Of a stretch of DNA of 50,932 nt, positions 41,733 to 50,914 are shown in pieces. Under the pieces are notes generated by a model, which searched no databases, had not been told where the DNA came from, and saw only the letters and a program-made list of their open reading frames with translations. The stretch spans positions 1 to 50,932 of the forward strand of contig JAUSNO010000039.1 of assembly GCA_030645915.1 (NCBI GenBank), read 5' to 3'. Source of the DNA: Undibacterium sp. (GTDB lineage: Bacteria > Pseudomonadota > Gammaproteobacteria > Burkholderiales > Burkholderiaceae_D). Positions within the stretch are counted from its first letter, which is position 1, and every line of letters begins with the position of its first letter. The position numbers and the translations under genes were made by a program.

Positions 41733-43199
41733 TTATTGCCTGCTTGCGGGTTTGCTGTACAGATCAATGATGCTGCTGATGCCGTCCTGGCAGACATGAC
41801 AAAAGCTGCCGCTGCGGTCGAACATGATGCACTGCATTTCAGAGCGGTAATAGCCCTTGGCTTCGTAATTGGCACCTTCAAACGCGCCGACCGCATGCTG
41901 GTGTACCGCCTTGGAAAACAGCTCGCCATTATGCTTGAGATCTTCGCTGAACAAGGCGCTCATTTCTGCTTCCGGCCGGTTGGCGGCGCGCAGGGCGGTG
42001 CGGCGCTTTTGGTATTCGCGCGCATCGGCCTCATACACTTCCTTAGGCCATGGCGTTGGCAATGGCGTGCCGGTCTTTACTTTGCTCTTCCACTTCAGTT
42101 GCGCCGGATCGCGCAGCGCGGTCACGTTCGGCTCCCACGGTTCCTGGCGTGAAGCGCTGGATTGATAGGCGACCGGCGAGGTGTAGTACTCGTCAGCCAG
42201 GCCGGCAAAGTGGTGGCCGAATTCATGCACAAACAAATAGTTTGCCCAGTCATTGCCCGCCGCGGCGGTACTGAACTGGCCGTAGATGCCGCCACCGCCG
42301 TAGGTATCGTTGTTGACCAGAATCTCGATGAACTCGTAGGGCGCATGTTGCGCAATGTCCCGCAGCGCGCGGTTATCTGTCGTCAGCACATAACGCTCGC
42401 TGCCGAAGATGTCGTAACGGGTGCCCAGCGGCGACGCATGGTGCACACCGGTGGAGGGGCGCGATACGCCGGATTCCGGCGTGGGCACCGCGATCGCCCA
42501 GACATTGAAATCGCTGGCGCGCTCGCGGAACGGCGACACCTTGAACAGGTGATCAGACAGGCGGCGCGCATCGGCTTCAAACTTGGCCATCTCGGCCTGG
42601 GTATAACCGTCACCGATGATTAATAAATCGACTTTTTCTGCCGAAGGCCCGTTCACGCGGATAGGGATGGTGCTGGCTGCAGCCGGTGCCTGCTTGCGCA
42701 CCACATCTTGCGCATCGGTATCAATGGTGACGCTCCATACGACCGAGAAGGCATTGCGCTCATCGCGCTTGAGGATGCGCACACGTACCGGTTTTTCCGG
42801 TTTGGGGAAGCGCACCGATTCCTGAAATCCGCGGCTCAGCTTGTTCGCCTCATCGGTACTGCTCCATTCGCCAAAGATGGTGGAAAAACCGCGCGAATAC
42901 AGCAGATCACCGGTCTTGGCATCAAGCACCTCGACCCGGTTCAGGCCGCGGTCGGTATTGTCATCATTGCGCGTCAGATTACCGGGCCAGGGCAAGGGCT
43001 CAATCACCACGCGCTCTATCGCGTATTGCTCAGAGAGCGCATTACCGCTATGCAGGTAATCAAGCCGCACGGTAGCGGGCGGCGCCGCATGCGCGACGCT
43101 AACAAGCGCTGCCAGTGCAGCGCCGAAAAGTGTATATGCAAGCTTGAATTGAAGCTTGAATTGAAGCTTGAGTTGAAGCTTAAAGCGGGTCAGGTTCAT
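41733..43199 (-). CDS. M64-family secreted zinc metallopeptidase
   Basis: 488 residues from ATG 43199, which follows AAGGA. The signal peptide has an odd start: KLQLKLQFKLQFKL, a four-residue repeat encoded by a 12-bp tandem repeat, before the hydrophobic core (FGAALAALVSVAHA). The prodomain-like N-terminal half precedes the catalytic region: LLIIGDGYT, VNNDTYGGGGIYGQFS and the zinc site HEFGHHFAGLADEYY. M64 (IgA peptidase family) enzymes degrade proteins outside the cell. A C-terminal C-x2-C (FCHVC) near CIMFDRSG is typical of the family. Confidence 0.93.
   Translation of the reverse strand: MNLTRFKLQLKLQFKLQFKLAYTLFGAALAALVSVAHAAPPATVRLDYLHSGNALSEQYAIERVVIEPLPWPGNLTRNDDNTDRGLNRVEVLDAKTGDLLYSRGFSTIFGEWSSTDEANKLSRGFQESVRFPKPEKPVRVRILKRDERNAFSVVWSVTIDTDAQDVVRKQAPAAASTIPIRVNGPSAEKVDLLIIGDGYTQAEMAKFEADARRLSDHLFKVSPFRERASDFNVWAIAVPTPESGVSRPSTGVHHASPLGTRYDIFGSERYVLTTDNRALRDIAQHAPYEFIEILVNNDTYGGGGIYGQFSTAAAGNDWANYLFVHEFGHHFAGLADEYYTSPVAYQSSASRQEPWEPNVTALRDPAQLKWKSKVKTGTPLPTPWPKEVYEADAREYQKRRTALRAANRPEAEMSALFSEDLKHNGELFSKAVHQHAVGAFEGANYEAKGYYRSEMQCIMFDRSGSFCHVCQDGISSIIDLYSKPASRQ
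43140..43183 (-). repeat. 12-bp tandem repeat in the M64 signal sequence
   Basis: AAGCTTGAATTG at 43140 and 43152, AAGCTTGAGTTG at 43164, then a diverged AAGCTTAAAGCG. Because the unit is 12 bp, changes in copy number keep the frame and alter the signal peptide's length and charge. Confidence 0.9.
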
Positions 43200-43439
43200 A
43201 AGGTCCTTGTCGGCCAGAATGTGAATGGAAGGCCGCAAGGGATCACCCTGCAGCATCGTGGCGTATTGTAAACGCTGGGCGGCGCGCCTGAGCAATCGTG
43301 TTCGGGAGATTTTTTGGGGCCGGTTTGAGTTTGCCAGCGCTGATAAATGAATTTCCTGGGGCGCGGTGAGAAGTTGAATCGGTGCGGCAATTGTGCACCA
43401 GAGATTATGCGGAAGTTGGTTCTTATAGTTAATACTTGA

Positions 43440-44462
43440 TTAAATAGATGTACTTACTGAATTAAAATGCCATTCTCCACATCCTTCGTTTTTTAGAAAT
43501 TTGGCGGAGCCGAGTTTTTTTCTATTTGACGTACTTTGAGCATCTTCGAGATTTTTCAGCAAATAAAAATTGTTTTGTGGTGTGCCACAATGAATGCATG
43601 CATTGCAATAAGGGTAATGAATTAATTTGCCATTCATTTTGTCGAAACGACCAATGGTATTTAATCCAAGTTGTTTTAATTCCTCATTTGATATAAAACT
43701 CAGCATTCTTTCTAAAATATTTGATGCGTTAGGTATTGTCTTCGCACCGTCACCATATACATCAATGCTGTATCCGTGAACTTGCTTGACTGGTAAGTGA
43801 CATTTATGACAAATATCTTGTATGTAGTGAATACGGTATTCTGAAAGTTCTTCTTTCCAAGAGAGTTTGCCGTTCAACATTCCTTTTATAAAATCTGTAA
43901 GTTCAATGGAGAATTTGTCAATTTTCGGTTCACTTCCAATCAACACCGGGGATAGTATGAAAAAAGGAGTTTTTTTTGTAGCTTTGGAATAGTTAGAATT
44001 GAATTTTTTTGAAGATAGAAACCATGAGCATCTAATGCCTGATTGTTCGTAACGTTTCTGCCTTAGATGCATATCAGTTGGAGATTGATAAGACATCTGA
44101 ACTTCGAGTGCAACGAGTGCTTTTCCTCTTTTACAAAAAACATCCGCTATCCACTTTTCACCGTTTGGGGTTACGCCGGGCCATTCCGTTGTTACGGTCC
44201 AACCGGCGATAGTGGCTGCTTTCGCGATCAGCATTTTGATATAAATGTGTTCAGAGCTTTCAGGCGCAGTACTGCATTCATCCTTTTTCATATGTGCAAA
44301 AAAGAAAGTCCCAAGAGGACTTCTCTTTGGAATCGCTTCTTGACCGCAGCACGGCATCACGAGATTTTTTGTTTTATATGAAGTTTTTAGTTCTGCCCAT
44401 TGCGCGGAATCGTAATCATAGGAAAATATGTTTGTATCGCCAATCATTGCCCTAAGTGGCAT
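43440..44462 (-). CDS. CoiA-like nuclease-domain protein
   Basis: A 340-residue protein that resembles competence protein CoiA: an N-terminal Cys/His segment (CCGQEAIPKR, FFFAHMKKDECS), then ESSEHIYIKMLIAKAA and a PD-(D/E)xK core with D in EKWIADVFCKR and E-x-Q in LVALEVQMSYQSPTDMHLRQ. The C-terminal part has two CxxC pairs (CHKCHLP and CNACIHC) that may bind zinc. CoiA is linked to recombination during transformation; related stand-alone proteins are frequent in genomic islands. The DNA is AT-rich against GC-richer neighbours, suggesting transfer. TAGGAG precedes the ATG. Confidence 0.8.
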   Translation of the reverse strand: MPLRAMIGDTNIFSYDYDSAQWAELKTSYKTKNLVMPCCGQEAIPKRSPLGTFFFAHMKKDECSTAPESSEHIYIKMLIAKAATIAGWTVTTEWPGVTPNGEKWIADVFCKRGKALVALEVQMSYQSPTDMHLRQKRYEQSGIRCSWFLSSKKFNSNYSKATKKTPFFILSPVLIGSEPKIDKFSIELTDFIKGMLNGKLSWKEELSEYRIHYIQDICHKCHLPVKQVHGYSIDVYGDGAKTIPNASNILERMLSFISNEELKQLGLNTIGRFDKMNGKLIHYPYCNACIHCGTPQNNFYLLKNLEDAQSTSNRKKLGSAKFLKNEGCGEWHFNSVSTSI

Positions 44463-44492
44463 ATTGAGCTCCTAAATTATCAGCCCGCGTAG

Positions 44493-44528
44493 GGCGCAAT
44501 ACATTGCGCCGCATGGAATCGTATTGCG
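44493..44528. repeat. nested palindromes upstream of the CoiA-like gene
   Basis: GGCGCAAT-AC-ATTGCGCC (44493-44510) overlaps a second pair, CGCAATAC (44495-44502) with GTATTGCG (44521-44528). They could form alternative hairpins or an operator 31 bp upstream of the gene. Confidence 0.55.
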
Positions 44529-44600
44529 TCTGGGCGTTTCGCTTCCCGATTAACTTCCGGATGCCGAAACGCTGGGCCTGATGAGGCAAATATCAAATGG

Positions 44601-44703
44601 AGGCAGGCCCGTCACCCACTAGGCGGAGCGCAATCCCCATGCGGCCTGCGGGCACGATGCCTTGGAAAGGCGCATGGATGGTACGTGTCGGGCCTGCCTT
44701 GTT
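44601..44703. repeat. large hairpin repeat family 'H', copy 4
   Basis: Outer arms AGGCAGGCCCGTCAC (44601-44615) and GTGTCGGGCCTGCCT (44685-44699) pair at 14 of 15 positions; inside are CCCCATGCGGCCTGCGGGCA and GGCGCATGGATGG. It lies immediately after the ClpP-like gene and may also end its transcript. Confidence 0.8.
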
Positions 44704-44710
44704 TTACTTC

Positions 44711-45301
44711 TTAAGCGTCGAGTTCTTTTTGCTGCACGATGATGCGTGAGACCAGTCCGTATTCTTTTGCTTCCTCTGCCGTCATCCAGTAATCGCGTTC
44801 GATATCGCTGGTGACTTTCTCTAAAGTCTGGCCGGATTCTCTGGCGATCAGGGCGGCGATACGCTCGCGGATTTTGACGATCTCGCGCGCCTGGATCGCG
44901 ATGTCGGTGGCCTGGCCGCCTGCGCCGCCGCTAGGCTGGTGGATCAGGAAGCGGGTATTGGGCAGGCAGACGCGGCGTTCTTTCGGTACCGACAAGAACA
45001 CGTTGACTGCAGCACTGCCGACCCAGCCGGTGCCGACCACGCGCACCGGTGCATCGATGAAGCGGATGATGTCGTGGATCACATCGCCCGATTCGACATG
45101 GCCGCCGGGGGACGAGACCAGCAGGGTGATCGGGTCCTTCGATTCTGCCGACAAAGCGATGAGGCGCTTGCTCACTTCTGCCGCGAGTTTGTCGTTGATG
45201 CTGCCAAATACCAGCACGGTGCGGGATTTGAAATCTTTCTCTTCCAGGAAAGGGCTGCGTTCCTGGCTGGTGATTTCTTTTTCGTCTGACATGCGGATCA
45301 T
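44711..45301 (-). CDS. ClpP-like serine protease subunit (paralogue)
   Basis: A 196-residue ClpP-fold protein. Aligning by the CLPN motif, the catalytic triad is present: Ser in GWVGSAAVNVF, His in RFLIHQPSGG and Asp in SDIERDYWMTAEEAKEYGLV. It differs from housekeeping ClpP around the nucleophile (GSAAV in place of AASMG) and at the N-terminus, where an acidic DEKEITSQERSPFLEEKDF replaces the usual loop. No clpX or clpA is adjacent, so this is probably a second ClpP that either mixes with the main one or serves a special task. ATG codons at 45301 and 45292 both fit. Confidence 0.88.
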   Translation of the reverse strand: MIRMSDEKEITSQERSPFLEEKDFKSRTVLVFGSINDKLAAEVSKRLIALSAESKDPITLLVSSPGGHVESGDVIHDIIRFIDAPVRVVGTGWVGSAAVNVFLSVPKERRVCLPNTRFLIHQPSGGAGGQATDIAIQAREIVKIRERIAALIARESGQTLEKVTSDIERDYWMTAEEAKEYGLVSRIIVQQKELDA

Positions 45302-45483
45302 ATTTTTCTTTCTGAATGAAATTGTTCGTGTGGAGAATGTCTGGCAGCCTGCTATGTTAACCGATGTTGCCGTTGTTGACTTTGTTACTGAACAGTTTGC
45401 AGCGCGAATCGACTCTTTTCATGCAAGTCAGCCCGCATACCTGCAAACTTTGCAGGCACCTCGCTTTACGCGCATCCAGCATA

Positions 45484-47220
45484 TCAATGCGCCGCCCGCA
45501 ATACCGGAATGCGGATGACGCTCTGGTTATACCACTTCACTTTCAATTTTTCTTTGGCATCGAGGATAGTCTCGTCACTGACGTCTTTGCCGGTGCCGTA
45601 ATTTAATTGGGCGTAGGCATTTTTATTCACGTTGAGGTAGACCACAATGCGGCTGCCTTTTTTTAATTGCTTGCTGATCAGGCGGGTTTGCGGCAGCGGC
45701 AGGTGGCTAATCTGATTGGCTTGCAGCAGTTGCCTTCTGGTCGCGTCTTTGGCATAACTCGCCCGCTCTATCACATACGAGAGATGAAAGTACTCACCTT
45801 CGGGTGTGAGTTCGTACAGCACGATGCCAAAATCCATGTCGCGCTTGTTGATGCTGGTGACGATATCGCCCTCGAACGAGCCGTTGACTATCACATCCTC
45901 TGCGAGCGCATCGCTGACGAAGATAAAGCCGTTACTGCTATCGATCTCCTTGCGGATGATGGGGTCGGGATAGTAGTCGTTGTTGCTGTCTTTACGGTCC
46001 TTGAAGTCGACACTTTGCGCCAGATATTTGGTCTGCGCCGGTCGCTGTGGGTCCAGCCGATAGCGCCCGTTTTTTTTCACATCGCTCAGATAAAACTGCA
46101 GGCTGGCATTGCTCATCTGGTCTAAAGATGGTGCGTGGCGCCAACGATTTTCACCTATCACGTAGTAATTGATCTTGTCCTTGAGTACCTCGGGCTTGGC
46201 GCCCTGCTTGAGAATATAGTCCAGCCATTCATAGGTAATCTTTTTGGTATCGATCATGGCCGAGGCATCCACCTGCATGCCGTTCAGGATTTTTTCACCG
46301 CCGCGCTGTGCGCCAAAATGACCGTAGGGGCCGATGATCAGATAGTGTTCGGCATTGGGCCGGTACTTGGTGTGTTCTCGCAGGTAATACAGGCCGGAGA
46401 CTTGCGAATCATTGTAGTAGCCGTCTATCGACAAGACCGGTATCGTGATGTGGGCAAACTCGTTTTGATACGGCACCATGTCTTGCCAAAAATGGTCGTA
46501 GCCCGGATGTTGCAGCCAGCGCTGCAAAATAGGATTGGGTGTGCCGTCGATCTGATCGATCACGCGATATGCCTTGCCGCTATCCCACCAGCTCGTCTGC
46601 ATTTTTCGGAAGCGGGCGCGGTCGTCGTTGACGGCGTTATCCACCATCTTGTTATTGCTGACGTAAAACGTCCATTGATAATTGGGGTTGATGAAGATAT
46701 TGTTTTCCATCGGCAGGCCCATGCCAGGCCGGTTCGCCACATATGGCACGATGGTCTTCAAGGCCGGGTGCAAACGCTTGGTCGCCGCCCATTGGGTGAA
46801 GCCGTTATAGCTGCCGCCATACATGCCGACCGCGCCATTGCTCCAGCTTTGTTTGCTGATCCAGTCTATTACCGCATACGCATCCTTGGCGTCATGCTCA
46901 TACGGTGCGATCACATCCGGGCTAAGGTATTTGCCGCGGCTGTAAGCCATCACGCCGACGTAACCGTGATCGGCTGCTTCCTTCAGGCTGGTAATGTCGC
47001 GCTCACGCGCGTAAATGGTAAATTGCAAAACGGTAGGCAAAGGCAGGCTGGCGAATTTTTTTCGCACCACGATGGCAGAGATGCTGGCGCCGTCGCTGCT
47101 GGTTATTATCACATGATCTTGCACCTCATAGTCCGCGCCCAGATCCTGGGCCTGGCCAAACGCCAGTGCGCTGAATAGGAAAAATACGCTAAAACTGAAT
47201 AATTGAAAATGACGCTTCAT
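45484..47220 (-). CDS. secreted CocE/NonD-family (S15-type) hydrolase
   Basis: A 578-residue protein with signal peptide 1-22 (ending LAFGQAQ). The alpha/beta-hydrolase domain has the nucleophile in GMYGGSYNGFTQW and the His in GPYGHFGA; a C-terminal beta-rich jelly-roll domain (FVSDALAEDVIVNGSFEGDI, VVYLNVNKNAYAQLNYGTG) completes the X-Pro dipeptidyl-peptidase/CocE architecture. Such enzymes cleave acyl esters, beta-lactams or X-Pro peptides; the substrate here is unknown. ATG 47220 is preferred over an upstream TTG at 47235. Divergent from the metallophosphoesterase gene. Confidence 0.92.
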   Translation of the reverse strand: MKRHFQLFSFSVFFLFSALAFGQAQDLGADYEVQDHVIITSSDGASISAIVVRKKFASLPLPTVLQFTIYARERDITSLKEAADHGYVGVMAYSRGKYLSPDVIAPYEHDAKDAYAVIDWISKQSWSNGAVGMYGGSYNGFTQWAATKRLHPALKTIVPYVANRPGMGLPMENNIFINPNYQWTFYVSNNKMVDNAVNDDRARFRKMQTSWWDSGKAYRVIDQIDGTPNPILQRWLQHPGYDHFWQDMVPYQNEFAHITIPVLSIDGYYNDSQVSGLYYLREHTKYRPNAEHYLIIGPYGHFGAQRGGEKILNGMQVDASAMIDTKKITYEWLDYILKQGAKPEVLKDKINYYVIGENRWRHAPSLDQMSNASLQFYLSDVKKNGRYRLDPQRPAQTKYLAQSVDFKDRKDSNNDYYPDPIIRKEIDSSNGFIFVSDALAEDVIVNGSFEGDIVTSINKRDMDFGIVLYELTPEGEYFHLSYVIERASYAKDATRRQLLQANQISHLPLPQTRLISKQLKKGSRIVVYLNVNKNAYAQLNYGTGKDVSDETILDAKEKLKVKWYNQSVIRIPVLRAAH

Positions 47221-47497
47221 GTGCTCTGCTTTCAAAAATTTTCTCTGGACATGGCGTATCCACGTACGACAGCGGGAGCAGGGCCCAAGGCTTAGAGCGG
47301 CTGAGCAGGCTGCTCTTTATGACCGGGCAGCGCGGCTTAGGTTCATTCTGCAGCAACAAAACGTATCCGATTAGCAAACGGATCGAATTGCTGTACTTGA
47401 TTTCAGGCGCTTTCTCCCCAGTTAATGCTCTTCCATGATGAGCATGCGCTGGCGCCCATGTCTTCTTCACTCGTCTTTTTGATTGCAGGGATTTTTC

Positions 47498-48634
47498 ATG
47501 CCACCACGCAGTGTCATCATCGTTATCTCTAGCCTATTAGCTTTGTTGCACGTCTACATAGGCTGGCGCATCTTGCCCGACTTGCCGCTGTCGCAGGGCT
47601 TGCGTGGTGTGGGCGCGTGCTGGCTTGTGCTCTCTTTTTTGCTGGTGCCGGCTGGCCTGCTGGCGCGTGCGATCAAGCGCCAGCCGCTGTCGGATAGGGT
47701 GGCGTGGGCGGGGTTGCTGGCGATGGGGTTTTTCTCATCCTTGCTGATCCTGACCCTGTTGCGCGATGTGGCATTGGGGCTTGCTGCATGGCTGGGCTTG
47801 GCGGGTTTGGCATTGACGTCATGGTCTGCGCTGGCAGTACCTGCATTGGCGTTTGGCCTTACCTTGATCGGTTTGGTTAACGCGCGCCGCGTTGCTCGGG
47901 TGGTTGAGGTTGAGGTGGCGATTGCCGGCCTGCCGGAGCAATTGCACGGCTTTACCATCGCGCAGATTAGCGATATCCACGTCGGTGCCACCATCAAGCG
48001 CGGTTACCTCGATGCAATCGTTAATGCGGTCAATGCGCTCGACGCCGACCTGATCGCGGTCACCGGCGATCTGGTTGATGGCAGCGTGCGCCAGTTGGCG
48101 CACCATACCGCGCCGCTGGCGCGCTTGACTGCACGTCACGGCGCTTACTTTGTGACCGGCAACCATGAGTATTATTCCAATGCCCACGATTGGATCATTG
48201 AGGTCAGGCGTCTGGGCTTGACGGTTTTATTGAATGAGCATGTGGTGCTGCAACATGACGAAGCCTCGCTGTTACTGGCTGGTGTGACCGATTATTCGGC
48301 CCACCATTTCGATGAGTCGCATCGCAGCGATCCGCATGCGGCATTGACCGGTGCACCAGACACCGCCATGATTAAAGTGTTGCTGGCGCACCAGCCTCGC
48401 TCGGCCCATGCGGCAGCCGATGCGGGTTTTGATTTGCAGCTGTCTGGCCATACCCATGGCGGGCAATTCTTCCCTTGGAATCTGGCGGTACCCTTGCAGC
48501 AGCCATTTACCGCGGGCTTGAACCGCTTGCGCAGCCTGTGGGTCTATACCAGCCGCGGTACTGGCTACTGGGGGCCGCCGAAGCGCCTGTGGGCACCGTC
48601 AGAAATCACCCGCTTGCGCCTGGTCAAAGCCTGA
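47498..48634 (+). CDS. membrane-anchored metallophosphoesterase
   Basis: A 378-residue protein with four N-terminal membrane helices (about 3-130) and a cytoplasmic or periplasmic calcineurin-like phosphoesterase domain: ISDIHVGATI, VTGDLVDGS, TGNHEYY, LLAHQPRSA and LSGHTHGGQFFP give the full set of dinuclear metal ligands. Similar proteins (YaeI/YkuE type) are thought to act on lipid or nucleotide phosphates. ATG 47498 follows an AGGGA at 7 nt. Monocistronic. Confidence 0.93.
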   Translation: MPPRSVIIVISSLLALLHVYIGWRILPDLPLSQGLRGVGACWLVLSFLLVPAGLLARAIKRQPLSDRVAWAGLLAMGFFSSLLILTLLRDVALGLAAWLGLAGLALTSWSALAVPALAFGLTLIGLVNARRVARVVEVEVAIAGLPEQLHGFTIAQISDIHVGATIKRGYLDAIVNAVNALDADLIAVTGDLVDGSVRQLAHHTAPLARLTARHGAYFVTGNHEYYSNAHDWIIEVRRLGLTVLLNEHVVLQHDEASLLLAGVTDYSAHHFDESHRSDPHAALTGAPDTAMIKVLLAHQPRSAHAAADAGFDLQLSGHTHGGQFFPWNLAVPLQQPFTAGLNRLRSLWVYTSRGTGYWGPPKRLWAPSEITRLRLVKA

Positions 48635-48644
48635 AAAAAATCTG

Positions 48645-49604
48645 CTAATGTTCACGCAAAAAATCCTGCACCACGGCGACGGTGGCAGCGGCGTCCTCTT
48701 CTTGCGGGACATGGCCTAATTGATCGAACACCACCAGCTTGCTGCCGGCGATATCGCGCTTGAATTGATGGCCGTAAGTCACTGGTATCAGCTGGTCTTT
48801 TGCGCCCCAGAGGATGAGGGTCGGGGTCGTGATGGTTTTAATTTTTTCTGCGTAGGCACCGGCATTCAATTGTTGAATGCGTAGGCATAGCGCGTGGCGG
48901 TTGCCGGCGCGCAGGGTCATCGCCGTGTAGCGCTCGACCAGCGTCGGCGTCACCCTGGCCGGATCGCCATAGACACTTTTGATGCTGCTTTCCATCATGC
49001 TGCGCGGCAAAGTATTTTGCGTCAACCATGCCAGTTGCGGCATGCGCGCCAGACGAAAACCGAGGGGGATAGAGGTCGGGACAAACTCGTAACCTGCGGC
49101 ATCAATCAGGATCAGTTTATCGACACGCTGCGGTGCCGCGACCGCCACTTGCCAGGCGATTTCGCCGCCCAGGGAATTACCCGCCAGCACAAAACGCTGC
49201 ACCTTGAGCGACTCCAGAAGGTCGAGAATAAACCGGCTGTAGGCGGGGTTGCTGTAGTCGTCCTGCTGATTCGGGCCGGTCAGGCCAAAGCCTGGCAGAT
49301 CCATACTGATGACGCGCCTTTGTCCCTTCAACGCGGCGACCCAGCCTTCCCAGGTATGCAGGCTAGATGAGGTGCCGTGGATCAGTACGAGCGGCACAGG
49401 ATCATCGCGCACGCCTTCGTCGCGTACATGCACAGACAAACCCTTGACATCGATAAACACCGACGGCGCTGGCGCCCATTGTGCACGCAATTGCGCCACC
49501 GCTTGATCGGGCGCCCAATGGACGGCGATGAATATTCCCGATACGCCAAGCAACAACAGAATCAGCAATAGCAGGTAGAGCAAAGTGCGTTGCATTGTAC
49601 TCAT
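48645..49604 (-). CDS. membrane-anchored alpha/beta hydrolase
   Basis: A 319-residue protein with one N-terminal membrane helix (about 7-27, LLYLLLLILLLLGVSGIFIA) and an alpha/beta hydrolase domain: oxyanion loop LIHGTSSSLHTWEGW, nucleophile AGNSLGGEIAW, Asp in LILWGAKDQLIP and His in DQLGHVPQEE. Fits small-ester or haloalkane-type hydrolases; substrate unknown. It converges with the metallophosphoesterase gene, with 10 bp between the stops. Confidence 0.92.
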   Translation of the reverse strand: MSTMQRTLLYLLLLILLLLGVSGIFIAVHWAPDQAVAQLRAQWAPAPSVFIDVKGLSVHVRDEGVRDDPVPLVLIHGTSSSLHTWEGWVAALKGQRRVISMDLPGFGLTGPNQQDDYSNPAYSRFILDLLESLKVQRFVLAGNSLGGEIAWQVAVAAPQRVDKLILIDAAGYEFVPTSIPLGFRLARMPQLAWLTQNTLPRSMMESSIKSVYGDPARVTPTLVERYTAMTLRAGNRHALCLRIQQLNAGAYAEKIKTITTPTLILWGAKDQLIPVTYGHQFKRDIAGSKLVVFDQLGHVPQEEDAAATVAVVQDFLREH

Positions 49605-50043
49605 GATGGCTCGCTTTTTAATGAGATGAATGTCAGTTGATCAGGATACGTCAGGCCTGCAGATAATATCGACATTTTTATTTTCGCAGCGGATACACGA
49701 CAGGTAAAGCATCGGTTAAACCGCAGGAATAGAAAATGAAAACAGTGCCAGCCTACCACGCAATGTTCATGCGCCTTGCAAGCCAACATGGCTGGAAACC
49801 CGCATGGATAATGCGTTGTGGCCGGGCATGCAGTTGCGATCTGCTGTTGTTTTTTCTTCCTCTTGCTGGCGGGCCAGTTTGCTCATTGCATCGGCAGAAT
49901 ATGTCCGCTCATTTCATTCATTTGATTTCTGTCAAAGAACGCCGGCTGGATGTGGCTATAACAATAGCCGGGCGAATGTGAAAGCCCTTAACAGCATCCG
50001 CAATCGCTAGATCGCCTTGGCGGTACTCATACAAGGAGTTTTG
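49605..50043. other. 439-bp gap with a hairpin repeat
   Basis: Contains hairpin family H copy 5 (49746-49830) and the leader of the SYLF gene. No further gene is supported. Confidence 0.6.
49746..49830. repeat. large hairpin repeat family 'H', copy 5
   Basis: CCACGCAATGTTCATGCGCC (49756-49775), then AACATGGCTGGAAACCCGCA, closed by TGGATAATGCGTTGTGG. Same layout as copy 2 with altered loops. Confidence 0.7.
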
Positions 50044-50733
50044 ATGAATAAGATACGACGACATTTTACAATCACCGGCGGCGCAGTGGTCCTGGCTGCC
50101 GCCTTTGGCCACATGCCGGCGCGGGCGTCTGATGCCACTGACGCCAGTGCACTGGTAGAGAAGGCACAATCGACGATCAACGCGTTCACTACCCACAAGG
50201 ATTTTCCCACCTTGCAGTCGGCGCTAGGCAAGGCGAAGGCGGTATTGGTCTTTCCTCAGATACTCAAGGCGGGGTTCATACTGGGCGGTTCCGGCGGCAG
50301 CGGGGTATTGCTGGTGCGCGATGAGAAAACCGGCAACTGGGTGGGCCCGGCTTTCTATACGATGGGGTCGGCCAGTCTGGGTTTTCAGGCGGGCGCCTCG
50401 TCTGCCGAGGTGGTGATGGTGGTGCATTCGCAAAAGGCGCTTGATTCGCTGTATTCGAACAAGCTCAAGCTCGGTGCCGATGCATCGGTAGCGATCGGTC
50501 CCAAGGGGGTTGGCACCGGGGCTTCACTCACCGCCGACTTCATCGCCTATTCTACGGTCAAGGGCGCCTTCGTCGGCATGGCGGTGGATGGCTCTGTGCT
50601 AGATGTCCGCGATACGCTGAACGCCGCCTATTACGGCAAGCCGGTGACGCCGACAGATATTCTGGCCAGGCAAAACGTGAATAATCCCGCGTCGGCCGGA
50701 TTGCAAAATGCCTTGAAGAGCGCGACGAAATAG
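50044..50733 (+). CDS. SYLF (YSC84-like) lipid-binding domain protein
   Basis: A 229-residue exported protein. The signal peptide (1-28) begins NKIRRHFTITGGAVVLAAAF and may be a lipid-bilayer Sec type; a Tat motif is not clear. The mature part is a SYLF domain: LGKAKAVLVFPQILKAGFIL, GGSGGSGVLLVRDEKTGNWV, SASLGFQAGASSAEVVMVVH and the acidic/Gly-rich end GAFVGMAVDGSVLD. SYLF domains bind phosphoinositides in eukaryotes; the periplasmic bacterial role is unknown. AAGGAG lies 6-7 nt before the ATG. Confidence 0.92.
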   Translation: MNKIRRHFTITGGAVVLAAAFGHMPARASDATDASALVEKAQSTINAFTTHKDFPTLQSALGKAKAVLVFPQILKAGFILGGSGGSGVLLVRDEKTGNWVGPAFYTMGSASLGFQAGASSAEVVMVVHSQKALDSLYSNKLKLGADASVAIGPKGVGTGASLTADFIAYSTVKGAFVGMAVDGSVLDVRDTLNAAYYGKPVTPTDILARQNVNNPASAGLQNALKSATK

Positions 50734-50740
50734 CCGCCAA

Positions 50741-50826
50741 CAGGCAGGCTGGAGTCGCACTATCCATGCGCTTCTCCAGCCTGTCGGCCCCGCAGGGCGC
50801 ATGGGGATTGCGTGCTGGCGTGCCGT
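50741..50826. repeat. large hairpin repeat family 'H', copy 6
   Basis: CAGGCAGGCTGGAGTCGCAC (50741-50760), then TATCCATGCGCTTCTCCAGC and GGGCGCATGGGGATTGCGTG. It starts about 7 bp after the SYLF stop and may end its transcript. Confidence 0.75.
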
Positions 50827-50914
50827 GTTAAACCCAGATTTTCCATTAGGCGCACCTGCGGTGCTATTTGCGTGCTGACGGCGCATTTTCGGCTACTTTT
50901 GCTGCTCTTCGTTG

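Noticed and set aside
46135..47178. 347-codon plus-strand frame opposite the CocE-type gene
   Set aside because: Length comes from high GC at third positions; the minus-strand protein has all expected motifs.
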